Of a stretch of 37,417 nt of DNA, positions 8,569-15,647 are shown piece after piece. The position numbers and the translations under genes are program-made. Location of the stretch: contig JAFDXL010000003.1 in assembly GCA_018267955.1 (NCBI GenBank), positions 12,779 through 50,195 of the forward strand. The letters are read 5' to 3'. Position 1 is the first letter of the stretch. The number at the start of each line of letters is the position of its first letter. This stretch comes from Bacteroidota bacterium. Lineage in GTDB: Bacteria; Bacteroidota; Bacteroidia; Chitinophagales; Chitinophagaceae. The notes beneath the pieces are model-generated. The model was not told the origin of the DNA, did not search any database, and saw only the letters and a list, made by a program, of their open reading frames with translations.

Positions 8569-9560
8569 TGCTGACAGATAATCACGGAAGAAAAATTAAT
8601 TATTTGAGGCTGGCTGTCACTGACAGGTGCAACCTGCGCTGCAGTTATTGCATGCCTGAAGAAGGTATTCAATGGCTGGAGCGAAAAGAATTGCTCAGCT
8701 TTGACGAAATGCTGCGCACCTGTAACATGCTGGTTACAGCCGGCATTGAAAAAATACGCATCACAGGAGGCGAACCCTTTGCACGTAAAGGTATTATGTC
8801 TTTTATATCTGACCTAGCGAAGCTTGATGGATTAAAAGAATTAACTATTACCACAAATGGCGTAGTAACCGCCCCATTGATCCCCGAATTAAAAGCACTT
8901 GGAATAAAAAGCATTAACCTAAGCCTGGATACATTAGACCGCGATCGTTTTTATGCTATTACTTTCCGGGATGAATTACCGGCAGTACTTAACACCATTG
9001 ATACTGCATTGGCGCACGATATACACCTAAAACTGAATGCGGTAGTGATGAATGGTAAAAATACAGAGGATATTTTACCATTGGTAGCACTAACAAAAGA
9101 CCTGCCGATAGATGTGCGGTTCATTGAAGAAATGCCATTTAACGGAGATGGACATACCGGACAGGAAATATTCTGGGATTACAAACGAATTTTAGACCAT
9201 ATCAAAACCCAATATCCTGCTATAGCCAAAATACAAGATCCACCTTATTCTACTTCCTATAATTATCAAATACCAGGGCATAAAGGAAGTATAGGCATTA
9301 TTGCTGCATATACACGTTTATTTTGTGGTACCTGTAACCGCATTCGCATTACTCCACAAGGCACGCTAAAAACCTGCCTGTACGATAATGGGGTACTCAA
9401 CATAAAGAGTTTATTGCGTGATGAAACATTGAACGATACAACTATCGTTAGCGCAATACAAAATGCCATTGCGCATAAACCGAAAGACGGGCATGAGGCA
9501 GAACGAATCCGTGACGTGAGTAATCCAGTTCATGAATCAATGGCCACTATTGGCGGATAA
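8568..9560 (+). CDS. moaA: MoaA, GTP 3',8-cyclase (radical SAM)
   Basis: MoaA carries out the first step of molybdenum cofactor synthesis, cyclising GTP. The 330 residues show the radical-SAM cluster cysteines Cys21, Cys25 and Cys28 in RCNLRCSYCMP, the ITGGEP motif at 65-70, the second cluster cysteines Cys253, Cys256 and Cys270 in FCGTCNRIR and LKTC, and the C-terminal Gly-Gly (329-330) that MoaA needs for activity. The start is GTG at 8568, sharing its first base with the preceding TAG stop; AAAGGG stands about seven bases ahead. Translation is therefore probably coupled to the upstream gene. Confidence 0.95.
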   Translation: MLTDNHGRKINYLRLAVTDRCNLRCSYCMPEEGIQWLERKELLSFDEMLRTCNMLVTAGIEKIRITGGEPFARKGIMSFISDLAKLDGLKELTITTNGVVTAPLIPELKALGIKSINLSLDTLDRDRFYAITFRDELPAVLNTIDTALAHDIHLKLNAVVMNGKNTEDILPLVALTKDLPIDVRFIEEMPFNGDGHTGQEIFWDYKRILDHIKTQYPAIAKIQDPPYSTSYNYQIPGHKGSIGIIAAYTRLFCGTCNRIRITPQGTLKTCLYDNGVLNIKSLLRDETLNDTTIVSAIQNAIAHKPKDGHEAERIRDVSNPVHESMATIGG

Positions 9561-9564
9561 TGTT

Positions 9565-10767
9565 ATGGTAACTGTACAGCAAGCTGAAGAAATAGTATTA
9601 GTTGAAGCCAGAAGCTATGGTGTAGAACACATACCTTTTCAATCGGCCATAGGAAGAGTACTTGCAGCGCCTTTACAAGCAGATCGTGATCTACCACCTT
9701 ATGACCGCGTTACAATGGATGGCATAGCGATTAATCACGCGGCCTTCGAAAAAGGCGTAACAAAATTTAAGATAAAAGGTACCCAGGCAGCAGGAGAAAA
9801 GCCTATAAACATAACATCTCCGGAAGAATGTGTTGAGATCATGACCGGTGCGGCGCTGCCCGAAACTACTGATACAATTATACGATACGAGGATGTGACT
9901 ATTGAAAACGGTTTTGCGACTGTCAATGTGACCACGATAAAAAAAGGACAAAATATCCATCGTAAGGGAACTGATAGAAAGGCAAATGACATTATACTTA
10001 ACGCAGGCAATTTGATAGATGCCTCTGCAATTGGCATTGCAGCTTCCATGGGGCAAACGACTGTTCCGGTGGAGCGATTACCTAAGATTGCCATTCTATC
10101 TACAGGCAATGAGTTGGTAGATCCATCAGAAACACCCAATGAATACCAGATAAGGCGATCGAATGTATATGCTATACACGCAATACTGCAGGAATATAAA
10201 GTAGATGCCGCGATCCTTCATATCCCCGATGATGTATTCGAGATTGAGAAGACATTATCAAAATGCCTGTCTGCATTTGATGCAATTATATTGAGCGGCG
10301 GCATTTCTATGGGAAAGTTCGATCACCTGCCACAAGTATTGGAACAGCTACAAGTACAAAATCTATTTTATAAAGTACAGCAACGGCCTGGAAAACCATT
10401 TTGGTTTGGAAAGCACAAGAATGATTGCCTTGTCTTCGCATTTCCCGGCAACCCTGTCTCGACCTTCATGTGCATGTTTCGCTACTTCGTGCCCTGGCTC
10501 CGGAAATCCATAGGCTTGGAGGCTACGTGCATTAAATGGGCTGAACTTGATAGCGATATAACATTTGAACCTAAGCTGCAATATTTTTTACAGGTAAAGT
10601 TGCGGTATACCAATGATGCCAAACTGGTTGCCACACCTATTACCGGAAATGGCTCGGGCGACTATGCCAACCTTGCAGATGCAGATGCATTTATGGAACT
10701 GCCGGCTGAAATAAGTAATTTTAAGAAGGGAAATATATACCCTGTTTGGCCGTACAAAGCCATTTGA
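9565..10767 (+). CDS. moeA: MoeA, molybdopterin molybdenumtransferase
   Basis: MoeA inserts molybdate into adenylylated molybdopterin. The 400-residue reading has the characteristic PPYDRVTMDGIA near the N-terminus, MTGAALPETTDTIIRYED, the MoaB/MogA-like core with ILSTGNELV, ILSGGISMGKFD and QRPGKPFWFGK, and FAFPGNPVSTF. The start at ATG 9565, four bases after the moaA stop, is preferred. An in-frame ATG at 9532 would overlap moaA by 29 bases and add MNQWPLLADNV. Family length is about 400-410, which fits. moaC follows after 11 bases. Confidence 0.93.
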   Translation: MVTVQQAEEIVLVEARSYGVEHIPFQSAIGRVLAAPLQADRDLPPYDRVTMDGIAINHAAFEKGVTKFKIKGTQAAGEKPINITSPEECVEIMTGAALPETTDTIIRYEDVTIENGFATVNVTTIKKGQNIHRKGTDRKANDIILNAGNLIDASAIGIAASMGQTTVPVERLPKIAILSTGNELVDPSETPNEYQIRRSNVYAIHAILQEYKVDAAILHIPDDVFEIEKTLSKCLSAFDAIILSGGISMGKFDHLPQVLEQLQVQNLFYKVQQRPGKPFWFGKHKNDCLVFAFPGNPVSTFMCMFRYFVPWLRKSIGLEATCIKWAELDSDITFEPKLQYFLQVKLRYTNDAKLVATPITGNGSGDYANLADADAFMELPAEISNFKKGNIYPVWPYKAI

Positions 10768-10778
10768 CTTTAGACACA

Positions 10779-11255
10779 ATGAGCGATTTCACACATATTA
10801 ATGAACAAGGCAAAGCTACCATGGTAGATGTCGGCGAAAAGATGCCTACCAAACGGACGGCTACCGCACGAAGCATTGTTTCCGTACCTCCGCTGGTACT
10901 AGAAAAACTAACTAACGGCGATATCCAGACGAAAAAAGGTGCCGTGTTTCAAACTGCGATTATTGGCGGCATTATGGGTGCAAAAAAAACGGGAGAGTTA
11001 ATACCACTTTGTCACCCTCTTGGCATGGATAACTGCAATATTGATATCCATGTAAATGAGAATGGGGAGATCGAGATATTATGCACGGCAAGCATAACGG
11101 CAAAAACGGGCATAGAAATGGAAGCACTTACCGGCGCTTCGATTGCGGCACTTACTATCTATGACATGTGCAAGGCTATGAGCCATGACATAGTAATAAA
11201 GGAAACCATGCTGATAGAGAAAACGGGAGGGAAAAGTGATCTCAGAAGAAAATAG
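10779..11255 (+). CDS. moaC: MoaC, cyclic pyranopterin monophosphate synthase
   Basis: MoaC converts the MoaA product to cyclic pyranopterin monophosphate. From ATG 10779 the protein has 158 residues, normal for the family. It keeps MVDVGEK near the N-terminus, the LCHP loop (77-80), GIEMEALTGAS, and the catalytic pair Asp129 and Lys132 in YDMCK. An in-frame upstream start at 10746 would run into moeA and adds residues with no family match. The last 20 bases overlap the start of mobA. Confidence 0.94.
   Translation: MSDFTHINEQGKATMVDVGEKMPTKRTATARSIVSVPPLVLEKLTNGDIQTKKGAVFQTAIIGGIMGAKKTGELIPLCHPLGMDNCNIDIHVNENGEIEILCTASITAKTGIEMEALTGASIAALTIYDMCKAMSHDIVIKETMLIEKTGGKSDLRRK
11225..11231 (+). 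promoter_or_regulatory. mobA: Strong Shine-Dalgarno for mobA inside moaC
   Basis: GGGAGGG lies inside the moaC coding sequence, with five bases between GGAGG and the GTG at 11236. It is one of the few good Shine-Dalgarno sequences in the window and decides the mobA start. Confidence 0.6.
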
Positions 11256-11850
11256 AAAAGGGTTGTATGGCCTGGTGCTTGCAGGCGGCAAAAGCACCCG
11301 TATGGGTAGCGACAAAACTGTTATGGCATGGCATGGCCAGGAACAACGCTATTACCTCACTGATATGCTGGGCAAATTCTGCGAAGAGGTATTCATATCC
11401 TGCAGGGCGGAACAGGCACATGGCATTGACGAACATTATAAGGTACTAACTGACAAGGTTGAGGGTAAAGGACCACTAGGTGCTATCCTAACAGCACTTA
11501 ATGCTGAGCCAGACAAAGCATGGTTAGTTGTTGCAAGCGATCTTCCCCTGCTGGATGAAGCAACTATTTTACAGTTGATCAACAATCGGGACTCAAATAA
11601 TATTGCTACAACATTTGAAAGTCCGCACGATGGATTGCCTGAGCCGTTAATTACCATCTGGGAACCTGCGGCCCTTGAAGCGATACAGTCATTAATACAG
11701 GAAAATATATCCTGTCCCAGAAAAGTGCTGATGCGCAATCTTGATAGTGTCAAGATAATTAAGCCTGCAAATCCCGAAGCCCTGCTGAACGCAAATACGC
11801 CTGAAGATGCAATAAAAGTTCGAGAGCTGATACAAAGTAAGACTACCTGA
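11236..11850 (+). CDS. mobA: MobA, molybdenum cofactor guanylyltransferase
   Basis: MobA-type NTP-transferases attach GMP to Mo-molybdopterin to form the dinucleotide cofactor. The 204-residue protein has the nucleotide-binding signature LVLAGGKSTRMGSDK at residues 13-27, the ASDLPLL aspartate motif near 100, and a GLPEPLITIW segment typical of MobA. It starts with GTG inside the end of moaC, 20 bases before that stop codon, with a strong Shine-Dalgarno. It ends by sharing one base with the moeB start. A cytidylyl- (MocA-like) specificity cannot be excluded, but length and motif favour MobA. Confidence 0.87.
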   Translation: MISEENRKGLYGLVLAGGKSTRMGSDKTVMAWHGQEQRYYLTDMLGKFCEEVFISCRAEQAHGIDEHYKVLTDKVEGKGPLGAILTALNAEPDKAWLVVASDLPLLDEATILQLINNRDSNNIATTFESPHDGLPEPLITIWEPAALEAIQSLIQENISCPRKVLMRNLDSVKIIKPANPEALLNANTPEDAIKVRELIQSKTT

Positions 11851-12899
11851 TGACAAGTGAGGACCTAAGATATAGCTGCCAGATGAAGCTGCCCGGTTTT
11901 GGGGCGGGAAAGCAGGAATCACTAAAGAATGCCCGCGTGCTAATTGTGGGGATTGGTGGCCTGGGTTGCCCGGCTGCTCAATACCTGGCAGCTTCAGGCA
12001 TAGGTAATATTATACTAGTAGATGGTGATACCATTTCTGCCACCAATCTGCACCGCCAGGTACTTTTCAATGAATCAGAAATCGGACAGAAAAAGGCGCT
12101 GGTGGCTCAAAAGAAACTTAGTGCACAAAATCCGCATGTTCAGATTAAAGCTTTAGATGTCCGTGTCGATTCAGATAATATATCGGGCCTGGTGGCTGAT
12201 TGTGATATAGTACTGGACTGCACAGATAATTTTGATACCAAGTATCTCTTAAATGACGCCTGTGTTTTGAACAATAAACCTTTGATATATGGCGCTATTT
12301 ATCAATACGAAGGACAAGTAAGCATCTTCAATGCAAGCAATGACAACGGCACGAGAAGCGCTAATTACAGGGATGTATTCCCGGATGTAGATAGCTCTCA
12401 AATTCCGGATTGCAATGATGGTGGCGTGATCCCTACCCTGGCAGGCATGATTGGACTAATGCAAGCCAATGAAGCAATAAAGTATATAACCGGTATTGGA
12501 GAAACCCTGGTGAGCAAACTCGCCATCCTTGATGCACTAACAATGCAAACCCGCATCATAAAACTGCCACAGGAAACCAAGACTCCAATTGATTCCCTTC
12601 CTGCACCCAATAAAGTTGCAACTATTACTAAGGAGCAATTGAATGAGTTTATTGAAAATGATAAGGTACTATTATTGGACGTAAGGACAGCAGAAGAACA
12701 TGCCATATTCAATATAGGAGGTGTCAATATTCCGCTATCATCTATTACTGAAGATTTTATAGTTCCGGAGCAGACGGAAGCGGTCATAGCATATTGTGCA
12801 ACCGGAAAGAGAAGTGCGGAAGCAGTGAAAATATTAAGTAAAAGGCTGCAAGGCCTCAAGGTTTACTCGCTTGAAAAAGGGCTGCAGAACTGGGATTAA
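11850..12899 (+). CDS. moeB: MoeB-like E1 adenylyltransferase fused to a rhodanese domain
   Basis: The enzyme adenylates the C-terminal glycine of MoaD so that sulfur can be added. Residues 1-240 form the E1/ThiF domain: GIGGLG (34-39), DGDTISATNLHRQ with the ATP-binding arginine, LDCTDNFDTK, and Cys188 in PDCNDGGV. Residues about 255-349 are a rhodanese domain with the active-site loop CATGKRS starting at Cys316, suggesting that sulfur is transferred within one protein. The two CxxC zinc pairs found in Escherichia coli MoeB are absent; the first position reads NYRDVFP. It overlaps mobA by one base and its stop interlocks with that of moaE. Confidence 0.9.
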   Translation: MTSEDLRYSCQMKLPGFGAGKQESLKNARVLIVGIGGLGCPAAQYLAASGIGNIILVDGDTISATNLHRQVLFNESEIGQKKALVAQKKLSAQNPHVQIKALDVRVDSDNISGLVADCDIVLDCTDNFDTKYLLNDACVLNNKPLIYGAIYQYEGQVSIFNASNDNGTRSANYRDVFPDVDSSQIPDCNDGGVIPTLAGMIGLMQANEAIKYITGIGETLVSKLAILDALTMQTRIIKLPQETKTPIDSLPAPNKVATITKEQLNEFIENDKVLLLDVRTAEEHAIFNIGGVNIPLSSITEDFIVPEQTEAVIAYCATGKRSAEAVKILSKRLQGLKVYSLEKGLQNWD

Positions 12900-13315
12900 G
12901 GATGTGCTGCTACCCAAACTTCCCCATCCTCAAATATTTCCTTTTTCCAGATAGGCACTGTTTCTTTTAATGTATCAATAGCGTATCTGCAGGCATCGAA
13001 TGCCGCATCTCTATGCGCAGCAGACACCGCGATCACGACGGGAACCTCACCCACGCCGAGAATGCCCACCCTATGATGCATTGCTATTTTGTGCAAAGGC
13101 CAGCACTGTAGCATTTCCTTCGCAATTTTATCCATCTCTTTTAACGCCATACGCTCATAGGCTTCAAACTCTAACCGCAGAACACTCTTTCCTTTTGTAT
13201 GATTGCGTACTGTACCAATAAATACATCAATGCCACCGCATTCAGGCGCCATTACCCAATTAATGCAGGCATTAATATCCAACGGCATATCTAATATTTG
13301 TATATCCGTATTCAT
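12896..13315 (-). CDS. moaE: MoaE, molybdopterin synthase catalytic subunit
   Basis: MoaE together with MoaD converts cyclic pyranopterin monophosphate to molybdopterin. The 139-residue protein carries the MoaE hallmarks GTVRNHTKG (35-43), LEFEAYERMA, HHRVGILGVGE, SAAHRDAAF, and the catalytic lysines Lys117 and Lys124 in LKETVPIWKKE. It begins in a TAATG overlap with the moaD stop, so the two subunits are translated together. Its stop codon overlaps that of moeB on the opposite strand in a shared TTAA. Confidence 0.94.
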   Translation of the reverse strand: MNTDIQILDMPLDINACINWVMAPECGGIDVFIGTVRNHTKGKSVLRLEFEAYERMALKEMDKIAKEMLQCWPLHKIAMHHRVGILGVGEVPVVIAVSAAHRDAAFDACRYAIDTLKETVPIWKKEIFEDGEVWVAAHP

Positions 13316-13551
13316 TATCCACCACTTACGGGAGGTATAATAGCCACCTCGTCATTATCTTTAATAACCAGATCATTCTCCGCATATTCATCATTAACCG
13401 CCACTGCATAAGAAGCGAGCGCCTTTAGTTTGGGATATTGCGTTTCCAATTTTCGCTTTACGTCAGCAACAGTTAGTTCGTTATCAAACTCCAGGTCAAT
13501 CGATGAACCGGAAAAGATTTCTTTAACGATGCCAAATGCCAATACTTTCAT
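13315..13551 (-). CDS. moaD: MoaD, molybdopterin synthase sulfur carrier
   Basis: MoaD is the small ubiquitin-like sulfur carrier whose C-terminal Gly-Gly is adenylated by MoeB and thiocarboxylated. From ATG 13551 it has 78 residues (MKVLAFGIVKEIF to the end VSGG), the proper size, and contains the usual DNDEVAIIPPVSGG ending. A TTG nine bases upstream is in frame but would overlap the previous stop codon region and is not preferred. The gene follows the TauE/SafE permease by five bases and couples to moaE. Confidence 0.92.
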   Translation of the reverse strand: MKVLAFGIVKEIFSGSSIDLEFDNELTVADVKRKLETQYPKLKALASYAVAVNDEYAENDLVIKDNDEVAIIPPVSGG

Positions 13552-13556
13552 AGTTA

Positions 13557-14306
13557 TCAACTAAAGAGGTGCATATGTTTTACAAGTACTTCTATGCCCG
13601 CCACCAGCACCAGCAAGGCCGTCATACGACGTACTACCAGCAGGTCAAACTTCACAGCACTCAACCAGGAGCCTAACTGCCCACCTGCCAACACTGCAAC
13701 CACAAGTAAAGTTATGCGAGTATAATTTAATTCAACGGACAAACCTGAAAGCTGTCCTGCAATACCTGCTATAGAATTAACCAATATAAATAAGCTTGCA
13801 GTAGCCGCTATTTTTTTCGATGTGTCCCAACCAGAAAGATTAAGCAGCGGAGACAAGAAAATACCTCCGCCAATACCTACCATACCAGACAGGAATCCAA
13901 TTAGGCCGCCTAAACCCGCATCCTTGAGAATATGAGGTTTCGAGACTGTTTTGATATTTTTCATTTTTATCCAAAGCAGTATTGATGCAATGATAAGACT
14001 ACACCCTAATACAATAAAGAAAACGTCTTCTTTTAATTTTAGCCTTGCACCAAGGAATGCCATTGGAATACTTGTGATGATCGATGGCAGTATTTTCTTC
14101 CAGTTAATTTGCCTGTTTCGCAAAAACACGAGTGTACCGCCTGTTACCACCACAATATTGCATATTAAGGCTATCAGCTTCATTTCCTGGAAAGGAATAG
14201 CGTATAGTGCCAAAATAGCCAGGTAACTAGATCCCCCGCCAAAACCAACTGAGGCATAGACGAACGCTATAATAAAGAAGAAAACAAGTAACTCCCAATG
14301 CTGCAT
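13557..14306 (-). CDS. TauE/SafE family membrane permease
   Basis: This is an integral membrane protein of 249 residues with about eight hydrophobic segments and the two repeats of the TauE/SafE (formerly DUF81) family: VYASVGFGGGSSYLAIL near the N-terminus and GFLSGMVGIGGGIFLSPLL in the middle. Characterised relatives export sulfite, sulfoacetate or similar sulfur anions, but specificity is not readable here. The position directly ahead of moaD-moaE suggests a link to sulfur or oxyanion traffic in cofactor metabolism (inference). ATG at 14306 was chosen over a GTG six bases upstream; neither has a clear Shine-Dalgarno. Confidence 0.85.
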   Translation of the reverse strand: MQHWELLVFFFIIAFVYASVGFGGGSSYLAILALYAIPFQEMKLIALICNIVVVTGGTLVFLRNRQINWKKILPSIITSIPMAFLGARLKLKEDVFFIVLGCSLIIASILLWIKMKNIKTVSKPHILKDAGLGGLIGFLSGMVGIGGGIFLSPLLNLSGWDTSKKIAATASLFILVNSIAGIAGQLSGLSVELNYTRITLLVVAVLAGGQLGSWLSAVKFDLLVVRRMTALLVLVAGIEVLVKHMHLFS

Positions 14307-14333
14307 ATCCACTCAGTTATGCGAAGACAAAGA

Positions 14334-15104
14334 TTATTTCAGCTTCAGTTCCAGGTATGCAGGACAATGATCTGAATGCTTCACATCAGGATATATTGCC
14401 GCACCTTTCAGAGTGTCTCTCAAAGGCTCTGTAACGGATATATAATCGATACGCCAGCCTTTATTTTGTTCGCGCACTGACGGAAAACGGGCGCTCCACC
14501 AGGTATAATGGTGCGGATCAGGATTGAATACACGGAAACTATCTACAAAACCCTTTTCCCAAAACTTATCGAGCCATTCCCTTTCTTCAGGTAAGAATCC
14601 GCTGGATTTTTTATTGCCTGCCGGGTTATGAATATCAATATTTTTATTAGCTATATTATAGTCACCGCAGATCACCAGCTTAGGCCTGTTTTTAGAAAGC
14701 TCCAGCAAGTATTCCTGGAATTCATCCAGCCACTGGTATTTATATGTTTGACGTTCATCGCCACTGGTACCACTCGGAAAGTATGCATTGATAACACTGA
14801 TATCGCCAAAATCAGCCCTTATAACACGCCCTTCGGCATCGCTTTGCATAATGCCATTACCATAAAATACATTATCGGGTTTGATTTTCGTAAAGATAGC
14901 TACCCCACTGTATCCTTTCTTCTCTGCGGAGAACCAAAACGTTTCGTACCCTAAAGCTTCTAATTCAGAAATATTTACGTCTTCTTTAGTGGCTTTTGTT
15001 TCCTGCAGACAAATAATATCAGCAGGGTCGGTTTGCAACCAATCTGTTAAACCCTTTTTCATGGCGCTTCTTACGCCGTTTACATTATAGGTGATGATAC
15101 GCAT
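14334..15104 (-). CDS. xth: Exodeoxyribonuclease III
   Basis: This AP endonuclease/3'-5' exonuclease acts in base-excision repair. The 256 residues show the ExoIII order of motifs: ITYNVNGVR (Asn7), CLQETKA with the metal-binding Glu35, NAYFPSG, CGDYNIANKNIDIHNP, RIDYISVT and SDHCPAYLEL with the catalytic histidine. The length is typical. It starts three bases after the haem-binding gene and stops 27 bases before the TauE permease start, so the three may be one transcript although their functions differ. Confidence 0.93.
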   Translation of the reverse strand: MRIITYNVNGVRSAMKKGLTDWLQTDPADIICLQETKATKEDVNISELEALGYETFWFSAEKKGYSGVAIFTKIKPDNVFYGNGIMQSDAEGRVIRADFGDISVINAYFPSGTSGDERQTYKYQWLDEFQEYLLELSKNRPKLVICGDYNIANKNIDIHNPAGNKKSSGFLPEEREWLDKFWEKGFVDSFRVFNPDPHHYTWWSARFPSVREQNKGWRIDYISVTEPLRDTLKGAAIYPDVKHSDHCPAYLELKLK

Positions 15105-15107
15105 CTC

Positions 15108-15569
15108 TTATTGTTGTTGTAGTGCGGGCTTAATCTGCTGCTGCAGGCCTTTAGCCCAGTAAATCAATGTGTTTTTTTCAGCGTCGGTAAGGATGGCATC
15201 CTTATGGATCCATGTATAAGAAGGTAACGGCATTTCATTCTTTTCCACCATGCCTATCACTTTATCCAGCTTACGCATTTGCCTTTTAGCGGAATAAGAT
15301 GCAAACTCATTAAAATTCAACTCTCTTTTACCTTCATTTACATGATTTTGCATCCATAACCCAATTGGCTGAATATTTGTATACCACGGATATCTTGTTT
15401 TGTTGCTATGACAATCATTACATGCTTTTTCCAGAATCACATTTACATCTGCTGGTACAGGATATATACTGGCTATATCAGCAGGACGCACTCCGGATTC
15501 ATTTCTTTCGGGCCTGACGAACTGAACCAATACGAGGGCTATTATCAGTAATACCAGTACTTTTCGCAT
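15108..15569 (-). CDS. Haem-binding domain protein with a CxxCH motif
   Basis: From ATG 15569 the 153-residue protein starts MRKVLVLLIIALVLVQFV, an N-terminal membrane anchor or uncleaved signal, followed by a soluble domain with one c-type haem motif, Cys50-x-x-Cys53-His54 in ACNDCHSN. NEMPLPSYTWIH further on could offer a methionine axial ligand. This matches the 'haem-binding domain' family common in Bacteroidota, where it occurs alone or attached to larger periplasmic proteins. A reading frame extends 25 codons further upstream but crosses the terminator hairpin of the neighbouring gene and lacks a signal start, so it was rejected. Confidence 0.8.
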   Translation of the reverse strand: MRKVLVLLIIALVLVQFVRPERNESGVRPADIASIYPVPADVNVILEKACNDCHSNKTRYPWYTNIQPIGLWMQNHVNEGKRELNFNEFASYSAKRQMRKLDKVIGMVEKNEMPLPSYTWIHKDAILTDAEKNTLIYWAKGLQQQIKPALQQQ

Positions 15570-15594
15570 ACAAATGAATTTTGCACAATTTAAA

Positions 15595-15624
15595 AAAACG
15601 CTGTAACAATTGCTACAGCGTTTT
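15595..15624 (-). terminator. Intrinsic terminator after the S9 peptidase gene
   Basis: A perfect 11-bp stem (15595-15605 with 15614-15624) has an eight-base loop and, on the minus strand, runs straight into a T-tract. It lies 23 bases past the peptidase stop at 15648 and ahead of the haem-binding gene, separating the two units. Confidence 0.85.
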
Positions 15625-15647
15625 ATATAATATAATATGGGCAAGCT

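Noticed and set aside
15570-15644. N-terminal extension of the haem-binding protein
   Set aside because: It runs through the intrinsic terminator at 15595-15624; the inner ATG begins a good membrane segment.
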